From assembly GCA_903918195.1 (NCBI GenBank), contig CAIXDS010000233.1, forward strand, positions 1-56,852: a stretch of 56,852 bases of DNA, written 5' to 3'. The DNA comes from an uncultured Acetobacteraceae bacterium. Lineage in GTDB: Bacteria; Pseudomonadota; Alphaproteobacteria; Acetobacterales; Acetobacteraceae. The notes under the pieces are model-generated. The model made no database searches. It saw nothing but the letters and a program-made list of their open reading frames with translations, and was not told the DNA's origin. A program made the position numbers and the translations under genes. Positions 9,600-19,043 of the stretch are shown here, in pieces. Position 1 is the stretch's first letter, and each line of letters begins with the position of its first letter.

Positions 9600-11738
9600 A
9601 TGCAGCTTCGTGCCGCCACGGCGATCGCCCGGCCGACCTGGATCGACGCGGCCGCCGCCCGGCTTACCGCCTGGGCCGACGCCGAGCGCGGTCGTTTCTT
9701 TCTCTGGTTGCCGGTGCTGATGACGGCCGGGGCGGTCATTTTTTTTGCCTGGCGCAGCGATCCGCCGGCCTGGGTGGCGCCGGTGCTGCTGGCATCCGCG
9801 CTCGCTTTGCTGGCGGCTTGCTGGCCCCGCCGGCTGCCGCGCGCCATCGCCGGCAGCGTGCTCGCCACCGGGCTCGGCTTCGCCGCCGGCGAACTCGCCA
9901 CCTGGCGCGCCCCGCCACTGACCGACGTGCCCGCCCGCGCCGTGCTGGCGGAGGGAACCGTGCGCGCGGTCGAGCCGTTGCCGGAGGGGCGGCGGGTGAC
10001 GCTGGAGGCGGTCCGGCTGGACGGCGGCGCTCCGCTCGCCCGCCTGCTGCGCATACGTCTGCGCACCAACGACCCGGCGCCGGTTGCGACCGGTGACATG
10101 CTGCGGGTGCGGGCGCTGCTGATGCGCCCGGCGCCGCCGGCCTTTCCCGGAGCCTGGGACCTGCAGCGCGACGCCTTCTACGAGGGGTTTGGCGCGTTCG
10201 GCACCGCGCTGGGACCGGCGGCACGGCTCGCCGAGGGCGGCCCCGCGCGGTTCGCGGTTTGGCTGCAGCGCCTGCGGGAGAGCATCGCCGCGCGGGTCGG
10301 CGCGGTGCTGGACGGCAGCACCGCCGCCATCGCCACCACCATGCTGACCGGCCAGACCAGCGCCATTCCCGAATCCGACCGCCTTGCGTTCCGCGAGTCC
10401 GGGCTTGCCCATCTGCTGGCGATCGCCGGGCTGCATATCGGCATCGTCATGGGCCTGGTTTTCGCCGCCACACGGCTGGCGCTGGCGATGTGGGAATGGG
10501 CGGCGCTGTACTGGCCAATCAAGCAAATCGCCGCACTGACGGCGCTGCTGGCGGCGGCCGGCTACATGCTGCTGACCGGCGCCCATGTGCCGGTGCAGCG
10601 CAGTTTTGCCATGGCCTGCCTGTTCACCCTCGGCGTGGTGGCGGGGCGGCGGGCGCTGTCGCTGCGTGGGCTGGCGCTGGCCATGGCGGCGCTGGTGCTG
10701 CTGGAGCCGCATCTGGTCATGGGCGTCAGTTTCCAGATGAGTTTTTCCGCCGTGCTGGCGCTCATCGTCGGCTTCGAGGCGCTGCGCCCCTGGCTGATGC
10801 GCCTGCGCGGCGAGGGGGCATGGCGCGGCCGTCTGGCCAGCCACGTGGCGGCGCTGGCGGTGACGGCGGCGCTGGCCGGCACGTTCTCTGCGCCCTTTGC
10901 GGCCGCTCATTTCGGTCAGGTGCAGCTTTACAATGTGCTGGCCAACATGGTGGCGGTGCCGTTGACGGCGCTGCTGGTCATGCCGTCCGGTCTGTTGTCG
11001 CTCGCCCTCATGCCGATGGGCGCTGAGGCGCTTACCCTGGTGCCGATGGGCTGGGGGGTGGATGCGGTGCTGTGGGTCGGCCGCACCGTTTCCGCCTGGC
11101 CCGCCGCGACAATCATGGTGCCGCCCATGCCGGCCTGGGGGCTCGGGGTGCTGAGTCTCGGCCTGGCCTGGGCGGGGCTGTGGCGCAGCCGGGTGCGGCT
11201 GGCCGGGTGGGCGTTGGTCGCATGCGGGCTGGCCGCGCCCGCCTTCGACCGGCCGCCCGACCTGTTGCTGTCGGCCGATGGGCGTATGGTCGGCCTGCGC
11301 GCGGAGGACGGCATGTATGTGCAGACCGCCGGCAGCGGCGCCCGCTTTACCCTGCAGTCCTGGCAGGTGCTGTGGCGGGCGGGGCTGGTGCAGCCACTGG
11401 GCTGCGGCCGCGCGCCCTGCGAACTGCGCGCCCGGCCGGACGGCCCGATGGCGCTGCTGGTGCGCACCGACCCGCCGGAAAGCGCCTGCGCGGCCACGGT
11501 GGTGGTGTCGCTGGAGCCGGTGCGGCTGGACTGTGCGGTGAAGGTGCCTGTGGTGGACCGGTTCTCGGTCTGGCGCGAGGGCGCGCACGCGATCTGGCTG
11601 TTTCCCGCTGGCGCCCGCGTGCTGTCGGACCGGGCGGAGCGCGGAGACCGCATCTGGATGCCCCGCCCGACACCGCGCAACCGCGCTACGCCGGGGCTGG
11701 TACCGGCACCGGCGGAGGCGTTACCGGCGGAGCCATAG
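9600..11738 (+). CDS. comEC: ComEC/Rec2 DNA uptake channel protein
   Basis: Polytopic inner-membrane protein of 712 residues, the channel that carries single-stranded DNA into the cytoplasm during transformation. An N-terminal DUF4131-like segment precedes the Competence domain with the family signature (FRESGLAHLLAIAGLHIG at about residues 260-278) and about ten membrane helices. The C-terminal part is short (residues 540-712) and lacks a recognisable HxHxDH metallo-beta-lactamase motif. Shortened ComEC forms without an active nuclease site are known. A GTG at 9591 is an alternative start. It is convergent with the small lipoprotein and lexA genes downstream. Confidence 0.9.
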   Translation: MQLRAATAIARPTWIDAAAARLTAWADAERGRFFLWLPVLMTAGAVIFFAWRSDPPAWVAPVLLASALALLAACWPRRLPRAIAGSVLATGLGFAAGELATWRAPPLTDVPARAVLAEGTVRAVEPLPEGRRVTLEAVRLDGGAPLARLLRIRLRTNDPAPVATGDMLRVRALLMRPAPPAFPGAWDLQRDAFYEGFGAFGTALGPAARLAEGGPARFAVWLQRLRESIAARVGAVLDGSTAAIATTMLTGQTSAIPESDRLAFRESGLAHLLAIAGLHIGIVMGLVFAATRLALAMWEWAALYWPIKQIAALTALLAAAGYMLLTGAHVPVQRSFAMACLFTLGVVAGRRALSLRGLALAMAALVLLEPHLVMGVSFQMSFSAVLALIVGFEALRPWLMRLRGEGAWRGRLASHVAALAVTAALAGTFSAPFAAAHFGQVQLYNVLANMVAVPLTALLVMPSGLLSLALMPMGAEALTLVPMGWGVDAVLWVGRTVSAWPAATIMVPPMPAWGLGVLSLGLAWAGLWRSRVRLAGWALVACGLAAPAFDRPPDLLLSADGRMVGLRAEDGMYVQTAGSGARFTLQSWQVLWRAGLVQPLGCGRAPCELRARPDGPMALLVRTDPPESACAATVVVSLEPVRLDCAVKVPVVDRFSVWREGAHAIWLFPAGARVLSDRAERGDRIWMPRPTPRNRATPGLVPAPAEALPAEP

Positions 11739-11780
11739 CCAGCCGGCGAGGTGATTTGACCGGCGCGATGATTCTGGCCG

Positions 11781-11927
11781 CTACTGCGCGTCAGGATTGA
11801 TCGTGCATTGGGCCGGGTTCAGGCGACAGGCGGTTTTCGCGCCGGCGTAGGCGGAGTGCGCCACTTCATCAGTGGTGCAGGCCGCCAGGAGCAGGCAGAG
11901 CAGGATGGGGACGAGCATGACGCGCAT
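11781..11927 (-). CDS. small lipoprotein (48 aa)
   Basis: A short reading frame between lexA and comEC encodes MRVMLVPILLCLLLAAC followed by TTDEVAHSAYAG and a C-terminal TACRLNPAQCTINPDAQ. The first 16 residues form a classic type II signal peptide with the lipobox LAAC, so the mature protein would begin with lipidated Cys17. Two further cysteines, seven residues apart, could form a disulfide in the periplasm. AAGGGAG lies eight bases upstream of the ATG, an excellent ribosome site. Function is unknown. The lipobox, the ribosome site and the clean stop make this more than a chance frame. Confidence 0.72.
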   Translation of the reverse strand: MRVMLVPILLCLLLAACTTDEVAHSAYAGAKTACRLNPAQCTINPDAQ

Positions 11928-11995
11928 GATGATCTCCCTTCATCTGGCGCCCCTTCGCGTCGCGCCGTGGTCACATCTGCTACTGTATCGCCGCC

Positions 11996-12736
11996 TCAGT
12001 ACCGCCGGAACAGCGCCACCAGCCGCCCCTGCACCTTCACCCGGTCGGCCGGGAAAATGCGCGTCTCGAAGGAAGTGTTGGCCGGCTCCAGTGCGATCGA
12101 CTTGCCGCGCCGGCGCAGCCGCTTCAGCGTCACCTCGGTGTCGTCGATCAGCGCCACCACGATCTCGCCGGTCTCGGCCGTCTCTCCCTTGCGGATGATC
12201 ACGGTATCGCCGTCCAGGATGCCGGCGTCGATCATCGACTCGCCGGCGACCTCTAGCGCGAAATGCTCGCCGCTGCCCAGGATCGCCATCGGCACTTCGA
12301 TATGGGTGCCGTTGTCGCGCAGCGCCTCGATCGGCAGGCCGGCGGCAATGCGGCCATACAACGGCAACTGCACTGCGCCGGCCTCATTGGCGGCCCGTAC
12401 CCCCTGCAGCCGCGCCGTGAAGTCGCCGTGGATCACGTTCGGCGAAAAGCCAGGGGGTGGCGGAAACCCGGGCGGCTCGGCCGGCGCCGCTTCTGGCTCC
12501 GCGACGCCCTGCGGGGTCGCCATGTCGGGCAGGCGCACCACCTCCAGCGCCCGCGCCCGATGGTGGCGACGGCGCAGGAAGCCGCGTTCCTCCAGCGCCG
12601 AGATCAGCCGGTGGATGCCCGATTTCGATTTAAGCTCAAGCGCCTCCTTCATCTCCTCGAAGCTGGGCGAGAAGCCGGTGGCCTTGAGATGCCGGTCGAT
12701 GAAAGTAAGCAGTTCGTGCTGCTTGCGGGTCAGCAT
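11996..12736 (-). CDS. lexA: LexA SOS repressor
   Basis: Self-cleaving repressor of the DNA damage response, 246 residues. The N-terminal winged helix ([20 protein letters not shown]) is of the alphaproteobacterial type. A Pro-rich linker follows, then the S24 peptidase domain with the Ala-Gly cleavage site in GRIAAGLP, the catalytic Ser167 in GESMID and Lys205 in VTLKRL. I chose the ATG at 12736 because the family begins at MLTRKQ; the open frame extends a further 28 residues upstream without similarity. An SOS box at 12831-12845 indicates autoregulation. Confidence 0.96.
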   Translation of the reverse strand: MLTRKQHELLTFIDRHLKATGFSPSFEEMKEALELKSKSGIHRLISALEERGFLRRRHHRARALEVVRLPDMATPQGVAEPEAAPAEPPGFPPPPGFSPNVIHGDFTARLQGVRAANEAGAVQLPLYGRIAAGLPIEALRDNGTHIEVPMAILGSGEHFALEVAGESMIDAGILDGDTVIIRKGETAETGEIVVALIDDTEVTLKRLRRRGKSIALEPANTSFETRIFPADRVKVQGRLVALFRRY

Positions 12737-12830
12737 GCGGGTTGACTCCCAAGGAATGGCGTCAGAGGACTTGACCACAGAAGCGACGTCCGCTCCCGGC
12801 GGAATGGAACAAACCGGCAACTGAACCGAT

Positions 12831-12845
12831 GTTCTACATAAGTTC
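12831..12845. promoter_or_regulatory. LexA-binding SOS box
   Basis: GTTCTACATAAGTTC matches the alphaproteobacterial SOS operator GTTC-N7-GTTC exactly. It lies 95 bases upstream of the lexA start codon, in the gap between lexA and moeA, as expected for an autoregulated repressor. The low-GC spacer is typical of a bound promoter region. Confidence 0.85.
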
Positions 12846-12908
12846 CGATGATCGCGTCAAGCGCGCGTGGATGACGAAACTCTAAAATCTGCGCGCCGGA
12901 GGGCGTGG

Positions 12909-14114
12909 CTACAATCCAAGCGTATCCAGACGGATGATCGGCACGCTCGCCCCCGCGGCCAGTGCCGGCGCGTGCGGCGGCCGCAGGATGAGGGCATCGG
13001 CCTGCGCCAGCACGCGCAGCATGGCTGAGTCCTGGCGCGCAAAGGCGGTCGCCACCAGCGTCCCGTCCGCCTGCACCGTCAGCGCGGCGCGCAGATGGTC
13101 GGCCCGGATGTCGTTGGCCGTCAGCGGCGCGCCCAGCACGGCCTGCACCACCGGTGGGGCCAGGCCGGGCAGGCCGGACAGACGCTCGATCGCCGGCAGC
13201 AGAAGCACGACGCCGCAGATCAGCACCGACACCGGGTTGCCAGGCAGCCCCAGCATCGGCACGTCGCCGAGCCGGCCATGGATCAGCGGCTTGCCCGGGC
13301 GCATGGCGACCGTCCAGAAATCCAGTTCCAGCCCGCGGTCGCCGAGCGCCGATTGCACCAGATCGTGCTCGCCCACGCTCGCCCCGCCGGTGCTGACAAA
13401 CATGTCCATGCCGCGCGCGGCATCGGCGACCGCCGCCAGGGTGGCGCGGTCGTCCGGCGCCACCGGCAGCACCACGGGCTCGCCGCCGCAGGCCCGGACC
13501 AGGGCGGCCAGCGCGTGCGAGTTGGAACTGGCGATGCCGCCGGGCGGGATGGGCTCGCCCGGCAGCGCGATCTCGTCGCCGGTCGCCAGAATGGCCAGAC
13601 GCGGCCGGCGATGCACCTGCACCCATGGATGGTTGCCCGCCGCCAGAAGACCGATGTCCCGTGAATTCAGCCGTTTGCCGGCCGGAACCAGAACATCGCC
13701 GCCGGCAAAATCCTGCCCGGCGCGGCGAATCCAGCGGCCCGGCTTCACCGCCTCCTTCGGCGTCACGGTGTCGCCCGTGGCCTCGGCATCCTCCTGCAGC
13801 AGGATGGCGTCCGCGCCATCCGGCATGATGCTGCCGGTGAAGATGCGCAGCGCCTCGCCGGCGCCCAGCGTGCCCTCCCACGGGTGCCCGGCCGGTGCGC
13901 TGCCCACCACGGCAAGGGTGGCGCCGAGGTTGCCATCGGCGGCGCGCAGGGCATACCCATCCATCGCCGAAACATCGCGCGGCGGCTGGGTCAGCCGGGC
14001 CGTCAGTTCGGATGCGGTGACCCGCCCCCAGGCCTCGGCGAGCGGCACCACCTCGGCGGTGGTGGGGCGCAGCGGGGCCAGGATGCGGGCGCGCGCCTCG
14101 TCGAAGCTGATCAT
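12909..14114 (-). CDS. moeA: molybdopterin molybdenumtransferase MoeA
   Basis: Inserts molybdate into adenylated molybdopterin in the last step of molybdenum cofactor synthesis; 401 residues. Diagnostic segments are MDGYALRAAD near residue 50, the MPT-binding domain motif SNSHALAALVRACGGEP and PGKPLIHG...GLPGNPVSV. A C-terminal beta-barrel domain follows (about residues 325-401). It sits 63 bases downstream of moaC on the same strand, giving a small cofactor pair between trpC and lexA. Confidence 0.95.
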   Translation of the reverse strand: MISFDEARARILAPLRPTTAEVVPLAEAWGRVTASELTARLTQPPRDVSAMDGYALRAADGNLGATLAVVGSAPAGHPWEGTLGAGEALRIFTGSIMPDGADAILLQEDAEATGDTVTPKEAVKPGRWIRRAGQDFAGGDVLVPAGKRLNSRDIGLLAAGNHPWVQVHRRPRLAILATGDEIALPGEPIPPGGIASSNSHALAALVRACGGEPVVLPVAPDDRATLAAVADAARGMDMFVSTGGASVGEHDLVQSALGDRGLELDFWTVAMRPGKPLIHGRLGDVPMLGLPGNPVSVLICGVVLLLPAIERLSGLPGLAPPVVQAVLGAPLTANDIRADHLRAALTVQADGTLVATAFARQDSAMLRVLAQADALILRPPHAPALAAGASVPIIRLDTLGL

Positions 14115-14177
14115 GCCGCCGCTCGTCCGGTGGTTTGTCCAAGCCGACGCGCTGCGGCACCTGTCGGCATCAGATCC

Positions 14178-14654
14178 CTAATCCTGCCGGAACGCGCCGG
14201 ACTTGCCGCCCGACTTTGCCACCACCCGCAGCGCCTCGATGCGCATGCCCCGATCCACCGCCTTGCACATGTCATAGACGGTCAGCGCCGCCACCGAGGC
14301 CGCTGTCAGCGCCTCCATTTCGACCCCGGTGCGGCCGGTGGTTTTGACCGTTGCCTCGATCGCGACCGCATCCTCGCCCTCGGGCGCCAGGTCCACCCGC
14401 ACCGAGGTCACCGGCAGCGGGTGGCAGAGCGGGATCAGATCGGCGGTGCGCTTGGCGCCCATGATGCCGGCCAGGCGGGCGACGCCGAGCACATCGCCCT
14501 TGGTGGCACTGCCGGCGCGGATCATCGCCAGCGTCTCCGGCCGCATCACCACCCGCGCCCGGGCGGTGGCGGCGCGATCGGTTTCCGGCTTGCCGCCGAC
14601 ATCGACCATGGCGGCCTGCCCGGCGGCGTCGAAATGGGTGAAGCCGCCGCTCAC
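14178..14654 (-). CDS. moaC: cyclic pyranopterin monophosphate synthase MoaC
   Basis: Converts the MoaA product to cyclic pyranopterin monophosphate in molybdenum cofactor synthesis. The 158 residues carry the family hallmarks [12 protein letters not shown] at the N-terminus, [25 protein letters not shown] and the C-terminal [11 protein letters not shown]...MCKAVDRGM. Its start overlaps the trpC stop by four bases, so it is coupled to the trp genes. The order trpC-moaC-moeA-lexA is common in alphaproteobacteria. Confidence 0.96.
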   Translation of the reverse strand: MSGGFTHFDAAGQAAMVDVGGKPETDRAATARARVVMRPETLAMIRAGSATKGDVLGVARLAGIMGAKRTADLIPLCHPLPVTSVRVDLAPEGEDAVAIEATVKTTGRTGVEMEALTAASVAALTVYDMCKAVDRGMRIEALRVVAKSGGKSGAFRQD

Positions 14655-15472
14655 CCGGCGGTGCCCAGCAGGGCCCGCGTGGCCGCCGTCACGTCATCCT
14701 GGCGCATCAGGCTCTCGCCCACCAGGAAGGCGCCGACCCCCAGCGCCGAGATGCGTTTCAGATCGTCATGCGTGCGCAGCCCGCTTTCGGCAACCACGAA
14801 CCGGTCGGGTGGCACATGCTGCGCGAGTTCCATCGTCACCGAAAGATCGGTCTTCAACGTCTTGAGATTCCGATTGTTGATGCCGATCAGCATGGTCTGC
14901 AGTCCGAGCGCGCGGTCCAGCTCGCGGCGGTCGTGCACCTCGGCCAGCACGTCCAGGTCGAGCGAGCGTGCCAGCCGCTCCAGCTCCACCGCCAGCTCAT
15001 CGGTGAGGGCCGCCAGAATGAGCAGGATACAATCCGCGCCGATCGCCCGGCTCTCATAGACCTGCCAGGGATCGACGATAAAATCCTTGCGCAGCACGGG
15101 AAGATTGACCGCGGCGCGGGCCGCCTTCAGGTCGTCGATGCTGCCCTGGAAAAACGGCTCGTCGGTCAGCACCGACAGACAGCTGGCGCCGCCCGCCTGA
15201 TAGGCCCGGGCCAGTGCCGGCGGATCGAAGTCGGGGCGGATCAGCCCGCCCGAGGGTGATGCCTTCTTGATCTCGGCGATCAGGCCGAAGCCGTGCGCAG
15301 CGGCCGCCCCCATCAGGGCGGCGCCGAAACCGCGTGGCGGTTCGTGCTGGGCGGCCGCGCGGGCGCGGATCGCCTCCAGGCTGGTCACGGCGCGCCGCCG
15401 CTCCACCTCGGCGTGCGTCTCGGCGCAGATGCGTTCCAGCACGTCGCTTTCGGTCACTACAGGCCCGGTCAT
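14651..15472 (-). CDS. trpC: indole-3-glycerol phosphate synthase
   Basis: TIM-barrel enzyme of tryptophan synthesis, 273 residues, which cyclises CdRP to indole-3-glycerol phosphate. The catalytic segments [31 protein letters not shown] and VAESGL are intact. The ATG (MTGPVVTES) overlaps the trpD stop as ATGA. A much longer open frame upstream runs antisense-free through trpD in another frame and is not part of this protein. It is translationally coupled to trpD upstream and moaC downstream. Confidence 0.96.
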   Translation of the reverse strand: MTGPVVTESDVLERICAETHAEVERRRAVTSLEAIRARAAAQHEPPRGFGAALMGAAAAHGFGLIAEIKKASPSGGLIRPDFDPPALARAYQAGGASCLSVLTDEPFFQGSIDDLKAARAAVNLPVLRKDFIVDPWQVYESRAIGADCILLILAALTDELAVELERLARSLDLDVLAEVHDRRELDRALGLQTMLIGINNRNLKTLKTDLSVTMELAQHVPPDRFVVAESGLRTHDDLKRISALGVGAFLVGESLMRQDDVTAATRALLGTAG

Positions 15473-16479
15473 GCGGTCTCCCGTCGCAGCGTCTCCAGCG
15501 CGGCCAGTGCCGCACCGCCATCCAGCGCGGAGGCGGCCAGCACCAGCCCTTCGCGCAGCTCGCCCACCCGCCCGGCAACGATCAGCCCGGCGGCGGCGTT
15601 GAGCAGCACCGTGTCGCGATATGGCCCGGCCGCGCCGCGCAGCAACGCCGCGAGGGCGGCGGCATTCACCGTCGCATCGCCGCCGCGGATGGCGGCCACC
15701 GGCGCGCGCGCGAGGCCCACGTCCTCCGGGGCCAGGGTGAACGCCCGGATGCGGCCGTCGCGCAGCTCCACCACCTGGTTGTCGCCGGCGACGGTCAGCT
15801 CGTCCAATCCCTGGCCGTGCACCAGCCAGCAGCTTTCGGTGCCCAGCGAGGCCAGCGTCTCGACCATCGGGCGCGCCCAGGCCGGGTCGAACACGCCGGT
15901 GAGTTGGCGGCGCACCTCGGCCGGGTTGGCCAGCGGCCCCAGCAGGTTGAAGATGGTGCGGGTGCCCAGCTCCACCCGCGGCCCGGCGGCGTGCCGCAGG
16001 GCCGCGTGGTGGCGCGGCGCGAACAGGAAGGCGCAATGGGCGGTGCGCAGGATGCCGGGCAGCCGTTCGAGCGGCACGTCGACATTGACGCCGAGTTCGG
16101 TCAGCACGTCCGCCCCGCCGGTGCGCGACGACAGGGCCCGGTTGCCGTGCTTGGCGACCGGCACTTCCAGCCCGGCCAGCACGAAGGTGACGGCGGTGGA
16201 GACGTTCAGCGTGCCGGCATTGTCGCCGCCGGTGCCGCACACGTCGATCGCGCCGGGCGGCGCTTCCACCCGGGTCATGCGCGACCGCATGGCGCGCACC
16301 GCGCCGGTGATTTCCGCCACCGTTTCGCCGCGCACCCGCATGGCCATCAGCAGGCCGGCGATCTGCGCGGGTGTGGCTTCGCCCGACATGATGACGCCGA
16401 ACGCGGCCTCGGCATCCTCGGCCGAAAGCGTCTCGCCGACCGCCAGGCGGGCGAGCACGGATTTAAGATTGATGGACAA
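15469..16479 (-). CDS. trpD: anthranilate phosphoribosyltransferase
   Basis: Transfers phosphoribose from PRPP to anthranilate; 336 residues. The PRPP-binding motif [15 protein letters not shown] lies near residue 82 and the helical N-terminal domain is complete. Translation probably starts at a TTG, six bases after GGAGC, giving [12 protein letters not shown]. The gene lies 15 bases downstream of trpG and overlaps trpC by four bases, so trpGDC form one unit separate from trpE. Confidence 0.95.
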   Translation of the reverse strand: MSINLKSVLARLAVGETLSAEDAEAAFGVIMSGEATPAQIAGLLMAMRVRGETVAEITGAVRAMRSRMTRVEAPPGAIDVCGTGGDNAGTLNVSTAVTFVLAGLEVPVAKHGNRALSSRTGGADVLTELGVNVDVPLERLPGILRTAHCAFLFAPRHHAALRHAAGPRVELGTRTIFNLLGPLANPAEVRRQLTGVFDPAWARPMVETLASLGTESCWLVHGQGLDELTVAGDNQVVELRDGRIRAFTLAPEDVGLARAPVAAIRGGDATVNAAALAALLRGAAGPYRDTVLLNAAAGLIVAGRVGELREGLVLAASALDGGAALAALETLRRETA

Positions 16480-16494
16480 TTCTGCTCCGCTGGA

Positions 16495-17097
16495 TCAGGC
16501 GGCGCGGGCCGAGGCGGGCGCGTTGCTGCCGCGGGCGATCGCCAGGAAATTACCGAGAATACGGTGGCCGTGCTGGCTGGCGATGCTCTCGGGATGGAAC
16601 TGCACGCCGAACACCGGCAGGGTGCGGTGGCGCAGCCCCATGATGAGCCCGTCGGCGGTGCGCGCGGTTTCCACCAGCGCCGGCGGCAGTGTGTCGCGGC
16701 GCACGATCAGGCTGTGGTAGCGGGTGGCCTCGAACGGGCTCGGCACCGATGAGAAGATGTCACTGCCATCGTGCAGCACCGGCGAGATTTTGCCGTGCAT
16801 GGGCACCGGCGCGCGCACCACCTCGCCGCCGAAGGCCTGGCCGATCGCCTGATGGCCGAGGCAGACGCCCAGGATGGGAATGCGCCCGGCAGCCGCTTCG
16901 ATCAGCTGCAGGCAGATGCCGGCCTCGTTGGGCGTGCAGGGTCCGGGCGAGAGCACGATCGCCTCGGGAGCGAGCGCCAGCGCCTCGTCCACGCTCAGCG
17001 CGTCGTTGCGGCGCACGTCGCAGCGCGCCCCCACGTCGCCGAGGAAATGCACCAAGTTGAAGGTGAAGCTGTCGTAATTGTCGATCAACAGGATCAT
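16495..17097 (-). CDS. trpG: anthranilate synthase component II (glutamine amidotransferase)
   Basis: Class I glutamine amidotransferase subunit that supplies ammonia to TrpE; 200 residues. It has the oxyanion/nucleophile region [15 protein letters not shown] with the catalytic Cys and the His-Glu pair in [11 protein letters not shown] lies seven bases before the ATG. It heads the trpGDC-moaC run. Its partner gene trpE lies almost 5 kb away on the other side of the puc antenna cluster, so trpG must have its own promoter in the 17098-17354 gap. Confidence 0.96.
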   Translation of the reverse strand: MILLIDNYDSFTFNLVHFLGDVGARCDVRRNDALSVDEALALAPEAIVLSPGPCTPNEAGICLQLIEAAAGRIPILGVCLGHQAIGQAFGGEVVRAPVPMHGKISPVLHDGSDIFSSVPSPFEATRYHSLIVRRDTLPPALVETARTADGLIMGLRHRTLPVFGVQFHPESIASQHGHRILGNFLAIARGSNAPASARAA

Positions 17098-17354
17098 GGT
17101 ACTATCCTGCGCGGTGGTGGCGGGCCGGTCAAACCGGTGGCCCGTCCCCCGCGCGGAGGACGGGCGCGCGTGACGATATCAGCGCGTTCCATCGCATGGG
17201 TACGGCTTTCGCAGAAGCGGAAAAAACAGTGGGGAATGCTGTGGCGAATCAGCAACAGAACGTGGCGGAACCGCCACGACTAGGGACGGAATCAGTTGAC
17301 GTTGACGGCCGATTCACGGCATCGGATGAGCCGGTTCCGCGATCGGATGCTGCC

Positions 17355-18353
17355 ATGTTTCCGCCCATCTCCCGCCCCTGCCGACGCCACCTTGCACGCG
17401 CGGGCGTCGTCGTCGCACTTGTTGCCATGGCCGGCGGCACCGTCGGCGCGGCACCGCCGACATCCCTGATCCCCCTGCCTGTCGTGCCGCCCGCCGCCGC
17501 GCCCGATTCGGTGGCGCGCCCCGTGGTGGTGCCGCCGGCCTCGTCACCAACGGCCTCATCACCAACTGTACCGGCGCAGCCGGCACCGGTGCAGCCGGCC
17601 GATCCGCTGCCTGCCTGGCTGCGGCTCGGCGTGCCGGCGCCTGCCGCCGAAGGCCGGCCGACCATTGCCATCATGATCGACGACATGGGCCTCAACCGCG
17701 TCCAGTCCGACCGTGCCATCCATCTGCCCGCGCCGGTCACCCTGTCGTGGATGCCGTATGCGCCGAACGTGACCGAACAGGCGGCCGCCGGCGCCGCACA
17801 CGGCCACGAGACCATGCTCCACATGAACATGGAGGCGCTCGGGCGCACCGACCCGGGGCCCGATTCCATGCGCACCTGGCTGCCGGCCGAGACCAACCTG
17901 GCCTATCTGCACCATGCGCTCGACCGGCTGCCCAATGCCGTCGGACTCAACCAGCATGAGGGCAGCGTCGCCTCGCTGTCGGTTCCGCTGATGGACATCG
18001 TGATGGGCGAGCTGAAGGCGCGCGACCTGCTGTTCGTGGACAGCCTGACCATCCCGCACAGCGTGGCCCTGCGTCGCGCCGAGGCGGCCGGGGTTCCGGC
18101 CCTGGGGCGCGACATATTCCTCGACAATTCCCCCGACCCGAACGCCATCCGCGCCGAGATTGCGGCACTGGAGGCGACGGCGCGGCGCGCCGGCCACGCG
18201 ATCGCCATCGGCCACCCGCGCCAGACCACCATGGATGTGCTTGCGGCCTACCTGCCGACGGCGGCGGCGCATGGCTTTGTGCTGTGGCCGGTGAGCGCCA
18301 CCGTGGCGGCGGCGAAGAACGTGCTGGTGGCCCAAAAGCCTGCTGCGGAGTAG
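17355..18353 (+). CDS. divergent polysaccharide deacetylase family protein (YibQ/DUF610)
   Basis: Predicted periplasmic protein of 332 residues. The chosen ATG gives a basic N-region (ISRPCRRHLARAG) and a hydrophobic stretch ending GTVGAA, a good Sec signal. A Pro/Ala-rich linker follows (about residues 35-90), then a divergent polysaccharide deacetylase domain (TIAIMIDDMGLNR, LSWMPYAPN, HETMLHMNME, AIAIGHPR). Family members are often encoded next to envelope or septation genes, and their substrate is not settled. The open frame reaches back to 17196, but that extension has no signal-peptide logic. Confidence 0.85.
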   Translation: MFPPISRPCRRHLARAGVVVALVAMAGGTVGAAPPTSLIPLPVVPPAAAPDSVARPVVVPPASSPTASSPTVPAQPAPVQPADPLPAWLRLGVPAPAAEGRPTIAIMIDDMGLNRVQSDRAIHLPAPVTLSWMPYAPNVTEQAAAGAAHGHETMLHMNMEALGRTDPGPDSMRTWLPAETNLAYLHHALDRLPNAVGLNQHEGSVASLSVPLMDIVMGELKARDLLFVDSLTIPHSVALRRAEAAGVPALGRDIFLDNSPDPNAIRAEIAALEATARRAGHAIAIGHPRQTTMDVLAAYLPTAAAHGFVLWPVSATVAAAKNVLVAQKPAAE

Positions 18354-18380
18354 CGCTGCCGCGGGGGTGGCTGGCCGGGT

Positions 18381-19043
18381 TCAGTCGTCGCTCAGCCAGC
18401 CCTTGCCGAGGGCATAGCGCACCACCTCGACGCGGCTGCGGAAGCCGAGCTTGGCCATGCCGCGGGCCTTGTAAGTGTCCACGGTCTTGAGGCCGATTCC
18501 CAGTTTGCCGGCGATGGTCTTGTTGCTGTGCCCGCCCGCGGTCAGGCGCAGCACCTCGATCTCGCGCTCGCTGAGGTCGGCGGCGCCAGGGGCGGCGCCC
18601 TCGGCCGGTTTGGCTGGGCCCGGCCCGACCACGCGGGCGGCGATCGCGGGGTCGAGGTAGATGCCGCCGGCCGCCACCGCGTGGATCGCCCGGATCAGTT
18701 CCTCGGCGGCCGAGCACTTCAGCACGTAGCCGACCGCGCCGATTTCCAGCAATTGGCGCAGATAGGCGCCGTCCTCGTGCACGGTCAGCGCCAGGATGCG
18801 GCAGGGTGGGCAGTCCACCCGCAGTTGACGGGCCACATCGACCCCGTTCAGCCCCGGCATCGACAGGTCGAGCACGGCCACGTCCGGGCGCAGCTCGGTC
18901 GCCAGGCGGAGCGCGGTGCGCCCGTCGCGCGCTTCGCCCACCACCTCCAGCGCGGCATCGGCGGCGACCAGCGCCTTTATACCGGCAAGCACGACGGGGT
19001 GATCGTCGGCCAGGAAGACACGCAGCTTCATCGTGGCGTTCAT
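18381..19043 (-). CDS. NarL/FixJ-family response regulator (orphan)
   Basis: Two-domain response regulator of 220 residues. The receiver domain has the acidic pair in LADDHP, phospho-acceptor Asp59 in VLDLSMPG and Lys in VLKCS. The C-terminal LuxR-type HTH is LSEREIEVLRLTAGGHSNKTIA in outline. No kinase gene is adjacent. Its start faces the pucBA array across about 670 bases, so it could control antenna transcription or itself. Kinases with HisKA_3 domains normally pair with such regulators, and one is encoded at 40166-41302; that pairing is inferred only from domain type. Confidence 0.93.
   Translation of the reverse strand: MNATMKLRVFLADDHPVVLAGIKALVAADAALEVVGEARDGRTALRLATELRPDVAVLDLSMPGLNGVDVARQLRVDCPPCRILALTVHEDGAYLRQLLEIGAVGYVLKCSAAEELIRAIHAVAAGGIYLDPAIAARVVGPGPAKPAEGAAPGAADLSEREIEVLRLTAGGHSNKTIAGKLGIGLKTVDTYKARGMAKLGFRSRVEVVRYALGKGWLSDD

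Noticed and set aside
9069..11588. Minus-strand open frame of 839 residues opposite comEC and entering gltX
   Set aside because: The translation is a low-complexity Arg/His/Gln string until it re-reads gltX in a wrong frame. The comEC frame has clear membrane helices and family motifs.
17098..17354. Possible trp leader-peptide attenuator before trpG
   Set aside because: A GC-rich inverted repeat is present near 17125-17165, but no short frame with tandem Trp codons precedes it.
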